Notes: generated from the sequence alone by a model not told the origin. A DNA stretch of 64,000 bases from Nymphaea colorata (GCF_008831285.2 NC_045151.1:9474571-9538570); one strand, 5' to 3'. Positions 33,778 through 45,761 are shown, counted from the stretch's first letter. Translations and numbers: made by a program.

Positions 33778-35081
33778 TTGGGAGCAACCGTGGCATCTAC
33801 TTCTTCAAGTAAGTACTCTTGGATTATTGATTCGGGTGCATCTTTTCATATGACTCCTTATGAATCCCATCTCACCGAATGCACTAAAAATGATTCTTAT
33901 TCCTTTGTGAAAACGGCGGATGGTACCTCTCTTGAAATTGATTTTATTGGAAATATTGACCTAGCTTTTGGATCCAAAATTTTAAAAGTACCTCAAGTAA
34001 GACATATTCCTAAATTAAACTTAAATTTATTGTCCGTTTCTCAAATAGCCGACCTTGGTTTTGATGTAATCTTCTCACAATCCAAATGTTTGATACAGGA
34101 TCGGATATCCAAGAAGATGATTGGGGAAGGTTTTAGAACAAATAATCTCTACTACATAGACTTTTTGGACCTTTCAAGACCATCTTGCAATATCTCCAAA
34201 GAATGTGACATTCAAACTTGGCATCAAAGACTTGGACATTCCAATATAAAAAAAATGTCTCATCTTCCATTCATGGAGAATTTTTGTCAAAAGAACTTTG
34301 ATTGTAATGATTGTATTAAGGCTAAAATGAAAGCCTTACCTTTTGATAATAGAAATTTTATTGCCCAAAAATCTTTTGATTTGGTGCATTCGGATGTGTG
34401 GGGACCCGCTCCTATTATGTCAAAAGGAGGATTATTGTACTATGTGATCTTTATTGATGATTATTCTAGGCATACTTGGGTTTATTTTCTCAAGCACAAA
34501 TCGAAAGTATTCACAAACTTTAAGAATTTCTACAACATGATCTATACCCAATTTGGCTCAAATATCAAAGTCTTTAGAAGTGATTCGGGAGGAGAATTTA
34601 TGTCAAATGAATTTCAACAATTTCTAAAAGAAAAAGGCATTGTTCATCAAAGATCTTGTCCTAACACTCCACAACAAAACGGAGTGGCCGAACGTAAACA
34701 TAGGCACATTATTGGAACCACTAGAACCCTTCTTTTATCTAAAAATGTTCGCAAAAAATTTGGGCCGAGGCTGTTTTGACTTCAACCTATTTAATTAATA
34801 GAATGCCTACCAAACTTTTGAAACATATTTCTCCTTTTGAAAGACTTCATCATGTTAAACCTAATTACAATAGACTTAAAGTCTTTGGTTGCAAATGTTT
34901 TGTGTTAAGTGACAAAGACGATAAGCTTTCCTCCAAAGCTATTTGTTGTGTTTTTATTGGGTATTCCGAAACTCAAAAGGGTTATAGATGTTATGATATT
35001 AAAAAAGATAAAGTTTATGTTTCTAGAAATGTGATCTTTTTAGAAAATGAAATGGTTTCAAAGATGAACCCAAGAAACTAA
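33778..35081 (+). pseudogene. Copia D protease-integrase
   Basis: Protease active site WIIDSGASFHMT (about 33820). The GAG-pre-integrase HHCC region runs WHQRLGHSNI to CNDCIKAKM. The integrase core reads HSDVWGPAP (D), FRSDSGGEF (D) and NGVAERKHR (E), so all three catalytic acidic residues are present. A 1-base deletion at about 34765 moves the frame from KKFGPRLF to the continuation TSTYLINRMPTKLL. A further shift at about 35070 breaks the link to RT. Confidence 0.85.
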
Positions 35082-35625
35082 AAGATTATACTTTTCTTTG
35101 GACTAATGATATTGATGATGATGATGATATTGATGATGAACCCGATAAAGGTACAGAGGTACCAATTGAAGAAGTCAACAATGATAATTCTACTCATATC
35201 ATCCCTCCAAAAGAGATCTTAGTATATAGAAGAAGAGACCCCCAAAATCAAGAAACTAATCAATCTCTTCTTAGGAGATCCCAAAGGCACATTAGGCCTC
35301 CTCAAAGATTTGTCTCTTATGAGTCTTTTTCTCCAAAATTTCGAGCTTGTATTATGGCACATCATTCTTTTCATGAGCCATCTTCTTACCTTGAAGCTAA
35401 AGAAGATCCCAATTGGATTGAAGCCATGAATCTTGAGCTTAAAGCTCTTGAAAGCAATGAAACTTGGGATATTGTGCCTCTACCAACGGGGAAAAAGACT
35501 ATTGGTTGTAGATGGATCTATAAAATCAAAACTAGAAGTGATGGAACCTTAGAAAGATATAAGGCCAGACTTGTTGCCAAGGGATATGCTCAAGAATATG
35601 GGATTGATTATGAATATCTGAATGG
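35082..35625 (+). pseudogene. Copia D reverse transcriptase N-terminus
   Basis: After an acidic linker (DIDDDDDIDDEPD) the frame reads RRSQRHIRPPQRFVSYE, then EDPNWIEAMNLEL, GCRWIYKIK and YKARLVAKGYAQEYG, the fingers of copia RT. It ends before the catalytic YVDD block because the element is truncated. Confidence 0.85.
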
Positions 35626-35633
35626 CTATCTGA

Positions 35634-35699
35634 ACAAGATCAAGGGCGTCTTCCCTTCATCCACATACTGAAGATCTTGCATGAAGGAAGAAAAGAGAA
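35634..35699 (-). repeat. Third copy of the 66-bp segment
   Basis: Matches 28065-28130 except for two bases, and starts within a few bases of the copia D truncation point. This suggests that the recombination which removed the 3' half of D used or created this segment. Confidence 0.6.
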
Positions 35700-36606
35700 A
35701 AGGAAGCCAGAAAATCATATATCTGCATTTTATCAATATGAAAAAACATGAGCACCCTGTTCATGGGACTGTGGCCAGTTCACACAGTAAAGAGTCAGAC
35801 TTCACAACAGCCATAAGGATTCATCCAATCCAATGTGCCTAACAACCAAAAGAGTAGAAGGAAAATGTACATTCTAATTGCACACAATTGGACTTCAAAA
35901 GAATGAAATGCTGCCATCACTATCAAGAATCAAAATGGAAGCATTCTCGAAACCCAAACATTTATGCAACAGAAACGAGAAAGAAACACCCAGGACAAAA
36001 AAAAAAAGTAAAAAAGAGGACCAAACTGTGTCTTATTTGTCTTCCTCCTCCTCAGTCTAAAATTTTCTCTTTTGGCTGTGTGGCTGTCTGATACAAACCT
36101 AAGATAAGTATTCATTACTTCACAAAGTCTAACCATAACCCGTGGATCCCAGTGCAATTTCCTGCATGAATCCAAAACAATCATCTAAAGAATGCAATCT
36201 GAGTTTATAAATTTTGGTTTAGAAATAGAGGCTCCGATATCAAAACTCAAAAGTACTAGCTGACACGCTTGCCTGTTGAAGCACATATTCATGATGAAAA
36301 GTTTATATTGATCTATTTTTTCATTATCTAAAATGACCTGACAAGCATCTATGCACAACCACATGCACCTTGTAGAGCACATGATCAAAGATCTGAAAAT
36401 CAATTTTGTGGAACATAACCATTGTGCTAAGTCACACAGGTTTTGCTTTTATGGAGCAGTATCCATATCCTTCTTTTTTTTTTGGACATGCTCAATGTTA
36501 ACCAAGTCCATTTCTGTCCAAAAATTAGGGTTTTTATTCTTTTCTTTTTTTGGACTCGTGAATGTGTTGTTCTATTTGTTTAAACTTTGAATTCTTATTT
36601 TTTCCT

Positions 36607-36640
<34 letters not shown>

Positions 36641-36896
36641 GATATATAGATATATATATATATAGATATGGTCGTACCCAAGTTTTTTTTTTTTTAAATG
36701 GTAGGTACCCGTACCTATGTGACAGCCATTGTGAAGTATACCACTATTGAAATAAGCCAAAACAACTGTCAAGAGAACCACCCTAGTCATGGGCACACCC
36801 AAACACCTAAAAAATCCTTCATATACACAAAATCAAACTAAAACAATATTCCATGTTTGAGCACAAGACAAAGATATTTCCACAGTACAGACTTAC
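35700..36896. other. Non-coding interval with TA microsatellite
   Basis: No gene recognised. A TATA/GATA simple repeat occupies about 36607-36668. Sequence after it is continuous with the callose synthase remnant, but the next expected exon (start of the catalytic half) is not found here. Confidence 0.5.
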
Positions 36897-39800
36897 TTGA
36901 TAAGTCAGTTTGTTCGCTCATACATTCCTCGTCCAACATAATCCCTTTCCTTAAATAAAAAAAGAATAGCTGTTAGGAACAACAATAAATGAATAAGATC
37001 CATAGAAAATACAACGGGAAGAACAATGCAGAAACCAAACCTGATGCATCCACTTGATAAATCTCCTAAGAAGCCATTGATCACATCGGTTTGTCAGCCT
37101 ACGACAAGCTGGAATGCGCATAAGTAGGCTAAAGGCCAGCTAGACACTTGCATATGCAATTAGAACAAAGATGTAGGTCTTGTAGAAAACGGACTTTGGA
37201 TTCTGAAGTCCCTTCCTGCATGGTTGTCATTATCATAGTTTAGATTTGACAATCAATGACTACATGATTCAACAGAGGACAAATAAACATAAAATAGTAG
37301 GTGCAGCGACATCAAAGTGAACTCTTCCAGATTAAAAAAGAAACAACAACACAAAAAACTCACACATAAAGGTATGATACAAATGCTGAAGCAACACCAA
37401 ACCAAAGAAAACGGAGAACAATTCTCATCACAGCTAAACGACGAGTTGTTGAATGTGCCCCATACATCATGACAATGTCCATACACCTACATGATTAAAG
37501 GAAACAGATGATGTAAAATCATGGCATACTCCTTGCCTCCTAAATGACATCAAGAAACAACGCAAGAGAATTCCAAGCAGTACTGGTAAACTTACTCTCA
37601 AAAAACTTCATTATTACAAAAGTAGAACCTAAACTTAGTAGCTCATTTACGGTCTTTGAATTGAACTTCCCTTTGTTAAAAGCAAGGATAGTCAGCCCCT
37701 ACACGCATAATATGAAATTGGCCTTAAGCATCAAATAGATAACAAGCTCATAGTAATTTAAATCATGAATGAGGATCGCAGAAAAAATAAATACTACATA
37801 CTGAGACCAAATTTTGCAACTTTTTCAGTAAAAGTATGTGGACAGAAAAGATGAAGCATTAGAAATGGCAACTGAAAACGGTTACAATTATCGGAGTATT
37901 AACAAAGAACTAGAATGCAAACAAGATTAGAAATGACAACTTCAATGTCGACACGACATGCAAGAGCTCATGTAGCCAGAATTATCGTTGTCATGAGGAA
38001 AATAGTTTTTTAAGGGAAAAGTACACAAAAGACTGCAGGTGTTCACACTTCACAGGGACAAACAGAGAAACTGCCCTAACAACAAGGGAAATAAATTGCA
38101 AACTATGCCAAATTTGCAGTCGTACCACATAGAAATGTGTGACTCCAAACATGACAAAACCAATGATTTTTCATAAAAGTTGAATAGACTTTAAATGAAA
38201 TGTGTGGCAATGATGAAAAACTATTTTCTGGTACCATTTAAATATTGGGAGACATTTAAGTGGACAATTTTGATTATTTCTAATGAAAGTGTGCATATTT
38301 TAAGTAGCATCTAGTTGTTGTTTTATTATATTTATGGAATCCATGTTTGTGATTTTGTGTGTTACATATCTAAGTTTGGAGCCAACCAGTTATGCATTTT
38401 ACAACATTGATTAGAGAATTTGGAACTGGTGAAGTACTTAAAAAAGTTCAAGATGACATATCATGTTTGATAAGCACTAAGCTCCAAAACATCCTAAAGC
38501 AGGCTACCTTATAGTTTACACAAAACTTTTCATTTTCAGAAACCATGAAATCATTTATGGAGGTGTGGTTTGCGGAAGGGAAATTTGAAAACGAGGGAAA
38601 CCAAAATATATTATATAACTGCTTAGACAATAGTAAAGAACCTAAAGATATGACAGTAAAAAATAAGCACTTCTCAGTTTACAGATTAGAAGTACAGAGC
38701 CACATAGCAATAGTTTTCTCTTTTAGTTTGTGTTCCTACAAAACATTGCAGGCATGATGATTCAGACAAAATAGGGATACAATGACATATCAACAACAAA
38801 AGATAACAGAAAACCAGAGTTTTTGGAAAAGTTCTTTTGCACCTTGGTAACTGACACTAAAAGAATATTTTCAATAAGGTTATGAAACAACAAACTTAGC
38901 ATGGGAGACCGCCAAAAAGCTAATTTTCGGCAAGCCTTCCCAGGAATATATATATATATATATAGGCACAACAGATCTTGGTTAGACAAACCTATACAAA
39001 AATACAAATAATATCATTATATCTATGTAACATCAAGTCTTTTGAAAATAACATACTACTTCGTTGTAAATAACATTGAAGCCAATTTCCTATCGATGCT
39101 GTGATGTTGCAAAATCTGTCAGTCACATCCGTAGCCACACATTACCTAAGAGAAAAATCAGGTAAAAACTAAATCTTGTAAAGAAAGCTGAAATGTTTGT
39201 AACATAAGCTCATCAAAGATGTACATAACCAGAGATGATAGAATTCCAGAGATGAAAGAATTTCATCAGGACCAACATGAAATCCAAATACATACTGCAA
39301 AAAATCTAGTACGTCTACAGTCCTTGTTGCTGGCACAGAGAAGGTATTAGGCAACTTTGAAAATCCACTGTGGTATCTGAGTGCTGAAATAGCAGCTTTA
39401 ACCTGAGAATAGGTATAAAGAAGCCAATCAAAGATGTTCCCCGGACAAAATATTCATGTTTCCACAATCTTTTACCTCAGGAAAAGAAACAATCATATTT
39501 ATTGAAGATGGAGAATCCAGTGGTACAATGTTATCAGCATTTAGATCCTCTGACATTGCAGCATCTGATTTCATATCCCTTTTCAACTGGAGAAAAATGA
39601 ACCTTTGGTTATATAAAGGCCAAGAAAGCAAAGGGAAAAAAATAAATCAAACAGGAGCATGGGAAATGGAACATAATGACTTTCAGATAAACAAAAACAC
39701 AGACTGCACTTGTTAATTAGAAAAGTAAAAAGTCAGCATTTTGGAGTTCATTATTAACCAGTACTACCAATGAAAATTTAAAGAACCAACCTCTTCAGGA

Positions 39801-40676
39801 ATTAATTTGTCTGCATCTTCTGGGGATACTTCCTTACTGAGCTGTTCAACAACCGCTCAACTTTCAATGTTGCCAAAACCCTCTTCCTTTTCATGCTTCT
39901 GCGTTCTAAACTGGATTAACAATAAAACAGTAAGTTAAAATATGTCGTGGGATGGGCAATCATATGATATGCATATTTTAGTTAAACAGAACTTCCCGCA
40001 AAAGCATAGCACAACATCTAATATAAATTAAACAAAATTCATTTAACCATGTAGTGAAAATAGCAGGCATAAGGGCCCTAAAAACTACTAAACTAGTTTA
40101 CAAGCTAAGGCCATCAATTTCACCAAAATATGATAAAAGGACCTATAGCACTTTTTTACAATATTTTCAAAAGAAAAAAATCATAAGCTGATTACATATA
40201 AAAGAAACATTTGTAACTCATCTATTTTGTGTTTTTCCTTGTAGCTTGTAAAACTCCTGCAAACGGGCAATGTCCTGGGTCCTATCTATGGCTCCTGCTT
40301 CTCGTTTGGCAAGTTTTTGCTGGAAAAAATAAAAATCGAGAGCTGTGAATTGTTTTGAAAAAAGAACTCACATAAGAGCTTTGGAGAAGCTCATCTCAAG
40401 GATGACTGGAGAGAGTAAAAAATAAAAGTTGGCTACTAAAAAAGGTGAACAAAAAGAGATAAAGATTTATAAGCTACTTAAAAAAATATATGTCAAAGCA
40501 GAAGACATAAACATTACCTTTAAATATGTTGGTCTAACTAAATGACTTAAAGTCATAAAGACATAAATATTCATGTACCTTGATAACTGACATGAGACCA
40601 GTTTTGAATTGCAAGACACCCCTTCCCTCACTATCAGGATCCAAGTTCTGTGCCAAGGAATAGGCATGTTCACATA
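36897..40676 (-). pseudogene. Callose synthase (CALS9/GSL10-like), exons 2 onward, degenerate
   Basis: Minus-strand exon blocks in the order of plant callose synthase 9: 40579-40676 (HAYSLAQNLDPDSEGRG, FKTGLMSVIK), about 40240-40319 (QKLAKREAGAIDRTQDIARL), 39791-39909 (MKRKRVLATLKV, then shifted, EQLSKEVSPEDADKL), 39476-39586 (LKRDMKSDAAMSEDL), about 39285-39402 (VKAAISALRY, VLDFLQYVFGF), 37596-37698 (LTILAFNKG, FVIMKFFES), 37364-37490 (MMYGAHSTTRRLAV), 37041-37215 (FSLLMRIPACRRLTN) and 36897-36949 (ERDYVGRGMYERTN). Callose synthases make beta-1,3-glucan at the plasma membrane. Lesions: a TAG at 37140-37142, a TGA in the last block, frameshifts near 39830 and 37480, and missing exons between 39.2 and 37.7 kb. 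The glucosyltransferase half is absent. Confidence 0.85.
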
Positions 40677-41140
40677 CTGCATAACAATTCCACAGCCCGT
40701 AAGTTAGATATTTGACAACACAGAGGAAGCCAAACGGTGACCTATTCTTGATTAATACCAGGCACCATGTGAGTCAAAGGAGAATTGAAGTTCACAGAGT
40801 TAATTATCTTCTCTCAATGTGTAAAAGGACAAGTACTCAAGCTAAGCAGCTATTGCCAAGAAAAAAGTTTATCACTATCCTTTTACTGGTTTGTTCACAT
40901 TCGTCAAAGTCTTACATTACAAAACCAAAGATATCATTAACAGCCTAACAGGCCTTCTTTGCTTGATTTATTCAAGCAACTCTGCATACAAATCAATGAA
41001 TTAGAAGAAGGAAAAACTGAGGTGTAGACATGGATACCAATGTCAGTGTCCAACAAGTTTAAACCAATGAACTGGAAGAAACAAAAACTATGTTATGTGG
41101 GCAGTGATAATCTGGTGCCAATGTCAGTGCTCAACAAGTT
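40677..41140. repeat. Older intron sequence with local direct repeats
   Basis: The phrase CCAATGTCAGTG(C/T) followed by CAACAAGTT occurs at about 41036-41060 and 41117-41140, and again at 46786-46808 beyond element A. A 40-75-bp direct repeat therefore existed at the place where A inserted. Confidence 0.6.
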
Positions 41141-41426
41141 TGTAGAAACACACACCAAGATGGAGAGAAAGAGAAGGAACACACAATATACGTGGAAAAC
41201 CTCAAAGAGAGGTGAAAAACCACGAAGAAGCTCTAACCTAGGTGCACAACCGCAACCCTAGGAGAGAGAAAAATGTTATTCCACTTAATTCAACACTTAC
41301 ACATAAGGACAATATATAGAGGGAGAGAGGAGAAGCCGCCTAGGGTACCGAGCCCGCCTCGGTACCCGCGCCCCATAGAACCGGGTCCAGATATGGACCC
41401 GGTTCCCACAACAACATATTCTAACA
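41141..41426 (-). repeat. 3' LTR of copia A
   Basis: 286 bp. On the plus strand it runs TGTAGAAACA..ATTCTAACA. The polyprotein stop codon TAG lies in its first bases in element orientation (TGTTAG). It carries palindromes at 41343-41367 and 41380-41403, next to a TATATA box (about 41310). Confidence 0.9.
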
Positions 41427-44400
41427 CTCCCCCTCAAGCTTGGCATACATGTCAAACATGCCAAGCTTGCTAACATTTTTTCCGAATGAAGAAGTACAAA
41501 GCCCTTTAGTTAGGACGTCTGCAACTTGATCTTCAGACTTCATATATGGCAGAATCAGCTCCTTTGAGTCAATGCGTTCCCGGATAAAGTGACGGTCAAT
41601 CTCCACATGTTTGGTCCTGTCATGTAGAACTGGATTATTGGCAAGATTAATCGCAGACTTGTTGTCACAGTACATCTTCATTTTATCTTCCAGTTCCACA
41701 TCAATATCAGTCAAAAGGATCTTCAGCCACAGCATCTCTGTAACTCCCATTGCAACAGCCCTGTACTCAGCCTCGGCACTAGACCTCGAACACACTTCTT
41801 GCCTCTTGCTTCTCCAAACAACTAGGTTACCTCCAAGAAATATACAATACCCTGTAGTGGACCTCCTTGTGTCAGTGCAACCTGCCCAATCTGCATCTGA
41901 GTAGCCCTCAATAGTAAGTTTGTCTTGTCGAGTATACAGCAGTCCTTTTCCTGGGTCATTCTTTAGATATCCCAACACTCTTTCTGCACTCTTCCAGTGG
42001 CAATCCGTGGGAGCATGCATAAATTGACTTAGCACATTTACCGCATACGTGATATCAGGGCGAGTAAGAGTAAGATAGATAAGCTTACCTACTAGCCTCT
42101 GATATCGCCCTTTTCCTTCCTCATCCAGAATAGTGCCTGTCTTGATACTTATCTTAGTCCCCGATTCCATAGGAGTAAGATAGGGCCGACAACCAAGTTT
42201 ACTTGTCTCCTTTAGTAAGTCAAGAGTGTACTTCCTTTGATTCATAACCAGCCCTGTCTCTGATCGAGCAATCTCTATCCCCAGAAAGTATCTCAGTTTA
42301 CCCAGATCCTTGAGGTCGAATTCTTTAGCTAATCTCTCCTTCATCTTCCTGTTTTCTTCCTCATCACTGCCAGTGACAATCATATCATCAACGTAGACAA
42401 GGAGAAGACTCACCAGACCATCTCTCTGCTTTATGAATAGGGTATGATCTCCATTTCCTTGCTTGTACCCAGTAGACTTCATAACGATCCTTAGTCTCTC
42501 AAACCAAGCTCTCGGCGACTGCTTCAAGCCATACAAAGCTTTCTTGAGGTGACAACATTTTCCCTCTTGAACATACCCGGGAGGCATGCTCATATAGACT
42601 TCTTCCTCCAGATGGCCGTTCAAGAATGCATTTTTAACATCAAGCTGGTCCATGCGCCACTTCCTGTGCACAGCAAGAGCAAGAATAACCCTCACGGTCT
42701 TCAACTTTGCAACAGAGGCAAAGGTCTCAAGATAGTCAATCCCATACTTCTGGCTGAACCCCTTTGCAACCAGACGAGCTTTATATCGATCTACAGTGCC
42801 ATCAGGTTTATACTTCACGTTGTACACCCACTTAGAGCCAACTAAGTGTGTCCCTTTAGGGATATCAACCACTTCCCATGTTTTGTTCTTAGCTAACGCA
42901 CCCATCTCCTCCGTCATAGCATGTAACCACTTGGGATCATCCTTAGCATCATCCACCGACCTGGGAATAACAACTTTGGATAAGGTTGTGATAAAACATT
43001 TGTAATTTGTACTGAGCTTAGCATAAGAAACAAATCTCTGAATAGGGTGAGAAGTACATGACCTGGTGCCTTTGCGCAAAGCAATGGGGAGCTCTCCATT
43101 CGATGGACTTGGGTCATCCAGGGAGATCACGGGATTGGGATTGGTTCTATCCTCATCACCAACATCTTCCACTGTAGCTTTCTCCTTTCTGACATAAACC
43201 TGGCCAAACAAGTGATCCCTGGCAACAGTGGGCTGAGCATCCACCGTGACCCCTTCCATATAACTGCCCTTCTCATTACTGACCGTGACCGTGTCAATCA
43301 CACTGGGACTAACCTTGTAGTCCAAAAACTCCATAAACTGAATCAGCTGATTAGAGGAATACTCTTCCCCTTTGTGCCCAATACACTCCCCCTGAAGAGG
43401 ATTCACCGGAAAATACGACTCATGTTCATGAAATGTGACATCCCTCGAAACATACACTTTGGAAGTAGTGGGATCCACACATTTGTACCCCTTCTGAGTG
43501 GAAGAGTACCCCAAGAACACTCCTTTAATAGACCGGGGATCAAGCTTTTTGAGAGTAGGGCTATGATTATGCACAAAACAACTGCACCCAAAGACACGAG
43601 GAGTAAGAGGCCACGGATTCTGAGTGGGCCACAGGGTAGAATAAGGAGACTGACCATCCAACACCCTAGTAGGCATACGGTTAATGAGGTGTGCACTAGT
43701 GAGAAGTGCATCACCCCAATACCGCTTCGGGACATGGCGTTGGAACATAATGGCCCGGGTAACATTCAAAAGGTGACGATTTTTACGTTCAGCTATACCA
43801 TTTTGAGGAGGGGTATAACTACAAGAGGTTTCATGAACAATACCCTTGCCTTTCAAGAAATCATCAAGGGATTGAGAGACATATTCCCTAGCATTATCTG
43901 TACGGAAAGCTTGAACAGTCGTATGGAATTGAGTCTCAACAAAGGCAACAAAGTTTTTCACAACTGCTGGAACCTGACTACGGTCTCGCAATAAGTACAC
44001 GAACGTACATCTAGAGTAATCATCAATAAGCGTCAAAAAATAGTGACAACCACCACACGTGGGTACTCCAGAAGGACCCCAAACATCGGAATGAACTAAG
44101 GCAAACGGATGAGTGGTTTTATTCAATGAGATAGGGTACGAAGCCCTGACATGTTTAGCCAATTGACACACTTCACAAGCGAAGGAGTCAATGGAAACAG
44201 AAGCAAACAAATGAGGAAACAACTTCTTTATTAACTGAAATGGGAGATGTCCAAGACGCTCGTGCCATCGCAGAACAGTAGATCTATCATTCACACCAGA
44301 CAAGTGACCACTCGTGGCAGAAATCAATGCTGAAGCAACTTGTACCGGCAATCTGTAGAGCCCGTCAGTAACCGAACCAATCCCAATCTTCTTCCCCGTC

Positions 44401-45761
44401 ACCAAGTCCTGCAGGGAACAATGATCAGCAGAGAAAATTAGATTACAGTTTAATTCTTTAGTAATACTGCTGACAGAGAATAGGTTCACAGGAATATTTG
44501 GAACATGCAAGGCATTGTGGAGATGGTATTTGTTCAACAGGGACAAGCTCCCTTTCCCAGCCACAGAGATAGAAGACCCATCTGCCATAGACACGCGTTG
44601 CTTGCCAGAGGAAAGTTGATATTCTTGAAAGAGTTTAGAGTCCCCTGTCATGTGGTGAGTGGCTCCACTATCAACAATCCAATCACCAAGAGAAGGGTTA
44701 CCTTGATCAGTCGAGGCAACGAGGGCTTGGGCTAGCTGAGCCCCTTCAGACGTGGAGGACTCCTCAGGGGTAGTAGATAGGCGGCTGATATACGCCTGTA
44801 GCTCCTTGAGTTGAGCAGGGGACAGCTTGGACTTTGCACCACTAGAAGAATTGCTCTGACTGGAATCAGACACAGAAGGGCTACGCTTGCCAGAGGGAGG
44901 ACGACCTCTGACCAGTCTCTTCTCGGGATGAAGATCCCAACAGAAATCCACCGAATGCCCCAACTTGTTGCAATGAGTGCAATGCCGGGCAGGACGCTGC
45001 CCAGTCCCAGAGGCACGGTTGACAAAGGCAGAAGGGCCATGACCGGTGTCAAGATGCATCACCTGGCGACGTTGTTCTTCAGACTCAACTCGGGCATATA
45101 CTTCCTCTATCCCCGGAATTTCATCACCATTAAGAATTTGGCTACGAATAGACTCAAATTCATCCCGCAGGCCTCCCAGAAACAAAAACGTACGGTCCAT
45201 CCATTCCTTTTCCCAGTAGAGGGAATGATCTGAACCGCACTTCCACTCATCAGTCACATGATAATCTAGCTCCTCCCATTTGGTCTTCAGGGCAGCATAG
45301 AAGGCAGCAACAGACAAATCACCCTGTGTCAGGGAGTAAATACTGCGTTTAATCTGATAGGTACGCAGATGTCTCTTCTTGCGACCATACATCTTCGCAA
45401 GCACAGTCCACATATCAAAAGAGGTCGGCTTCCGCAGAATGAGGGGCTGGATATCGGAGGACACGGAGCTGATAATCCAGACCTTCACTTGGCTGTCCTC
45501 CAACGCCCACGTTGCCCAATGAGGATCAGATTTGATGGGCGCAGGTTTGTCGCCAGTGATGTAAGAGAGACGCCCACGGCTAGTAATCCCAATCTCAAGA
45601 GCGGCAGACCAAGATAGGTAATTGTCCTTGGTCAGACGGATGGAGGTGACCTGGATCGGCACGTTCTCAGTCTTGGAAGCGCTGCCCGCGTCAAGAACAG
45701 CATCTTTTTGAGTCCCCATCGCGTCTGCCATCACAAACACGCACACAGCAACAAGAGGCAC
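41421..45761 (-). CDS. Copia A Gag-Pol polyprotein, apparently intact
   Basis: Uninterrupted 1446-residue frame. Gag: LTKDNYLSWSAALE (about 44-57) and zinc knuckle CTHCNKLGHSVDFC (about 261-274). Protease: DSGA at about 364. Integrase: HHCC region about 500-535, catalytic D about 559 (HSDVWG), D about 622 (FRTDN) and E about 658 (IAERKN). Reverse transcriptase: YVDDM at about 1123. RNase H: D about 1288 (SDADWAG), E about 1331 (SSAEAEY) and D about 1366 (YCDNKSA). All catalytic residues are present. The true start may be the second Met (MADAMG, 45731), because copia B and other copies align only from there. The polypurine tract (TTGAGGGGGAG) is translated, and the stop is supplied by the LTR. 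It makes the particle protein and all enzymes for retrotransposition. Its length is normal for a copia element. Confidence 0.95.
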   Translation of the reverse strand: MPLVAVCVFVMADAMGTQKDAVLDAGSASKTENVPIQVTSIRLTKDNYLSWSAALEIGITSRGRLSYITGDKPAPIKSDPHWATWALEDSQVKVWIISSVSSDIQPLILRKPTSFDMWTVLAKMYGRKKRHLRTYQIKRSIYSLTQGDLSVAAFYAALKTKWEELDYHVTDEWKCGSDHSLYWEKEWMDRTFLFLGGLRDEFESIRSQILNGDEIPGIEEVYARVESEEQRRQVMHLDTGHGPSAFVNRASGTGQRPARHCTHCNKLGHSVDFCWDLHPEKRLVRGRPPSGKRSPSVSDSSQSNSSSGAKSKLSPAQLKELQAYISRLSTTPEESSTSEGAQLAQALVASTDQGNPSLGDWIVDSGATHHMTGDSKLFQEYQLSSGKQRVSMADGSSISVAGKGSLSLLNKYHLHNALHVPNIPVNLFSVSSITKELNCNLIFSADHCSLQDLVTGKKIGIGSVTDGLYRLPVQVASALISATSGHLSGVNDRSTVLRWHERLGHLPFQLIKKLFPHLFASVSIDSFACEVCQLAKHVRASYPISLNKTTHPFALVHSDVWGPSGVPTCGGCHYFLTLIDDYSRCTFVYLLRDRSQVPAVVKNFVAFVETQFHTTVQAFRTDNAREYVSQSLDDFLKGKGIVHETSCSYTPPQNGIAERKNRHLLNVTRAIMFQRHVPKRYWGDALLTSAHLINRMPTRVLDGQSPYSTLWPTQNPWPLTPRVFGCSCFVHNHSPTLKKLDPRSIKGVFLGYSSTQKGYKCVDPTTSKVYVSRDVTFHEHESYFPVNPLQGECIGHKGEEYSSNQLIQFMEFLDYKVSPSVIDTVTVSNEKGSYMEGVTVDAQPTVARDHLFGQVYVRKEKATVEDVGDEDRTNPNPVISLDDPSPSNGELPIALRKGTRSCTSHPIQRFVSYAKLSTNYKCFITTLSKVVIPRSVDDAKDDPKWLHAMTEEMGALAKNKTWEVVDIPKGTHLVGSKWVYNVKYKPDGTVDRYKARLVAKGFSQKYGIDYLETFASVAKLKTVRVILALAVHRKWRMDQLDVKNAFLNGHLEEEVYMSMPPGYVQEGKCCHLKKALYGLKQSPRAWFERLRIVMKSTGYKQGNGDHTLFIKQRDGLVSLLLVYVDDMIVTGSDEEENRKMKERLAKEFDLKDLGKLRYFLGIEIARSETGLVMNQRKYTLDLLKETSKLGCRPYLTPMESGTKISIKTGTILDEEGKGRYQRLVGKLIYLTLTRPDITYAVNVLSQFMHAPTDCHWKSAERVLGYLKNDPGKGLLYTRQDKLTIEGYSDADWAGCTDTRRSTTGYCIFLGGNLVVWRSKRQEVCSRSSAEAEYRAVAMGVTEMLWLKILLTDIDVELEDKMKMYCDNKSAINLANNPVLHDRTKHVEIDRHFIRERIDSKELILPYMKSEDQVADVLTKGLCTSSFGKNVSKLGMFDMYAKLEGEC

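Larger units (their letters stand above)
32010..35625 (+). mobile_element. Copia element D, 3'-truncated
   Basis: Ty1/copia element with one LTR (32010-32481), an initiator tRNA-Met primer site, and gag, protease, integrase and the start of reverse transcriptase, plus strand. Copia similarity ends in RT at about 35625 (AQEYGIDYEY). The rest of RT, RNase H and the 3' LTR are absent, and the sequence passes into the 66-bp segment at 35634. At least three frameshifts disrupt the reading frame. Confidence 0.9.

Noticed and set aside
43212-43994. 260-codon plus frame opposite the copia A polyprotein
   Set aside because: Antisense shadow of integrase coding sequence; its codon pattern follows the other strand.
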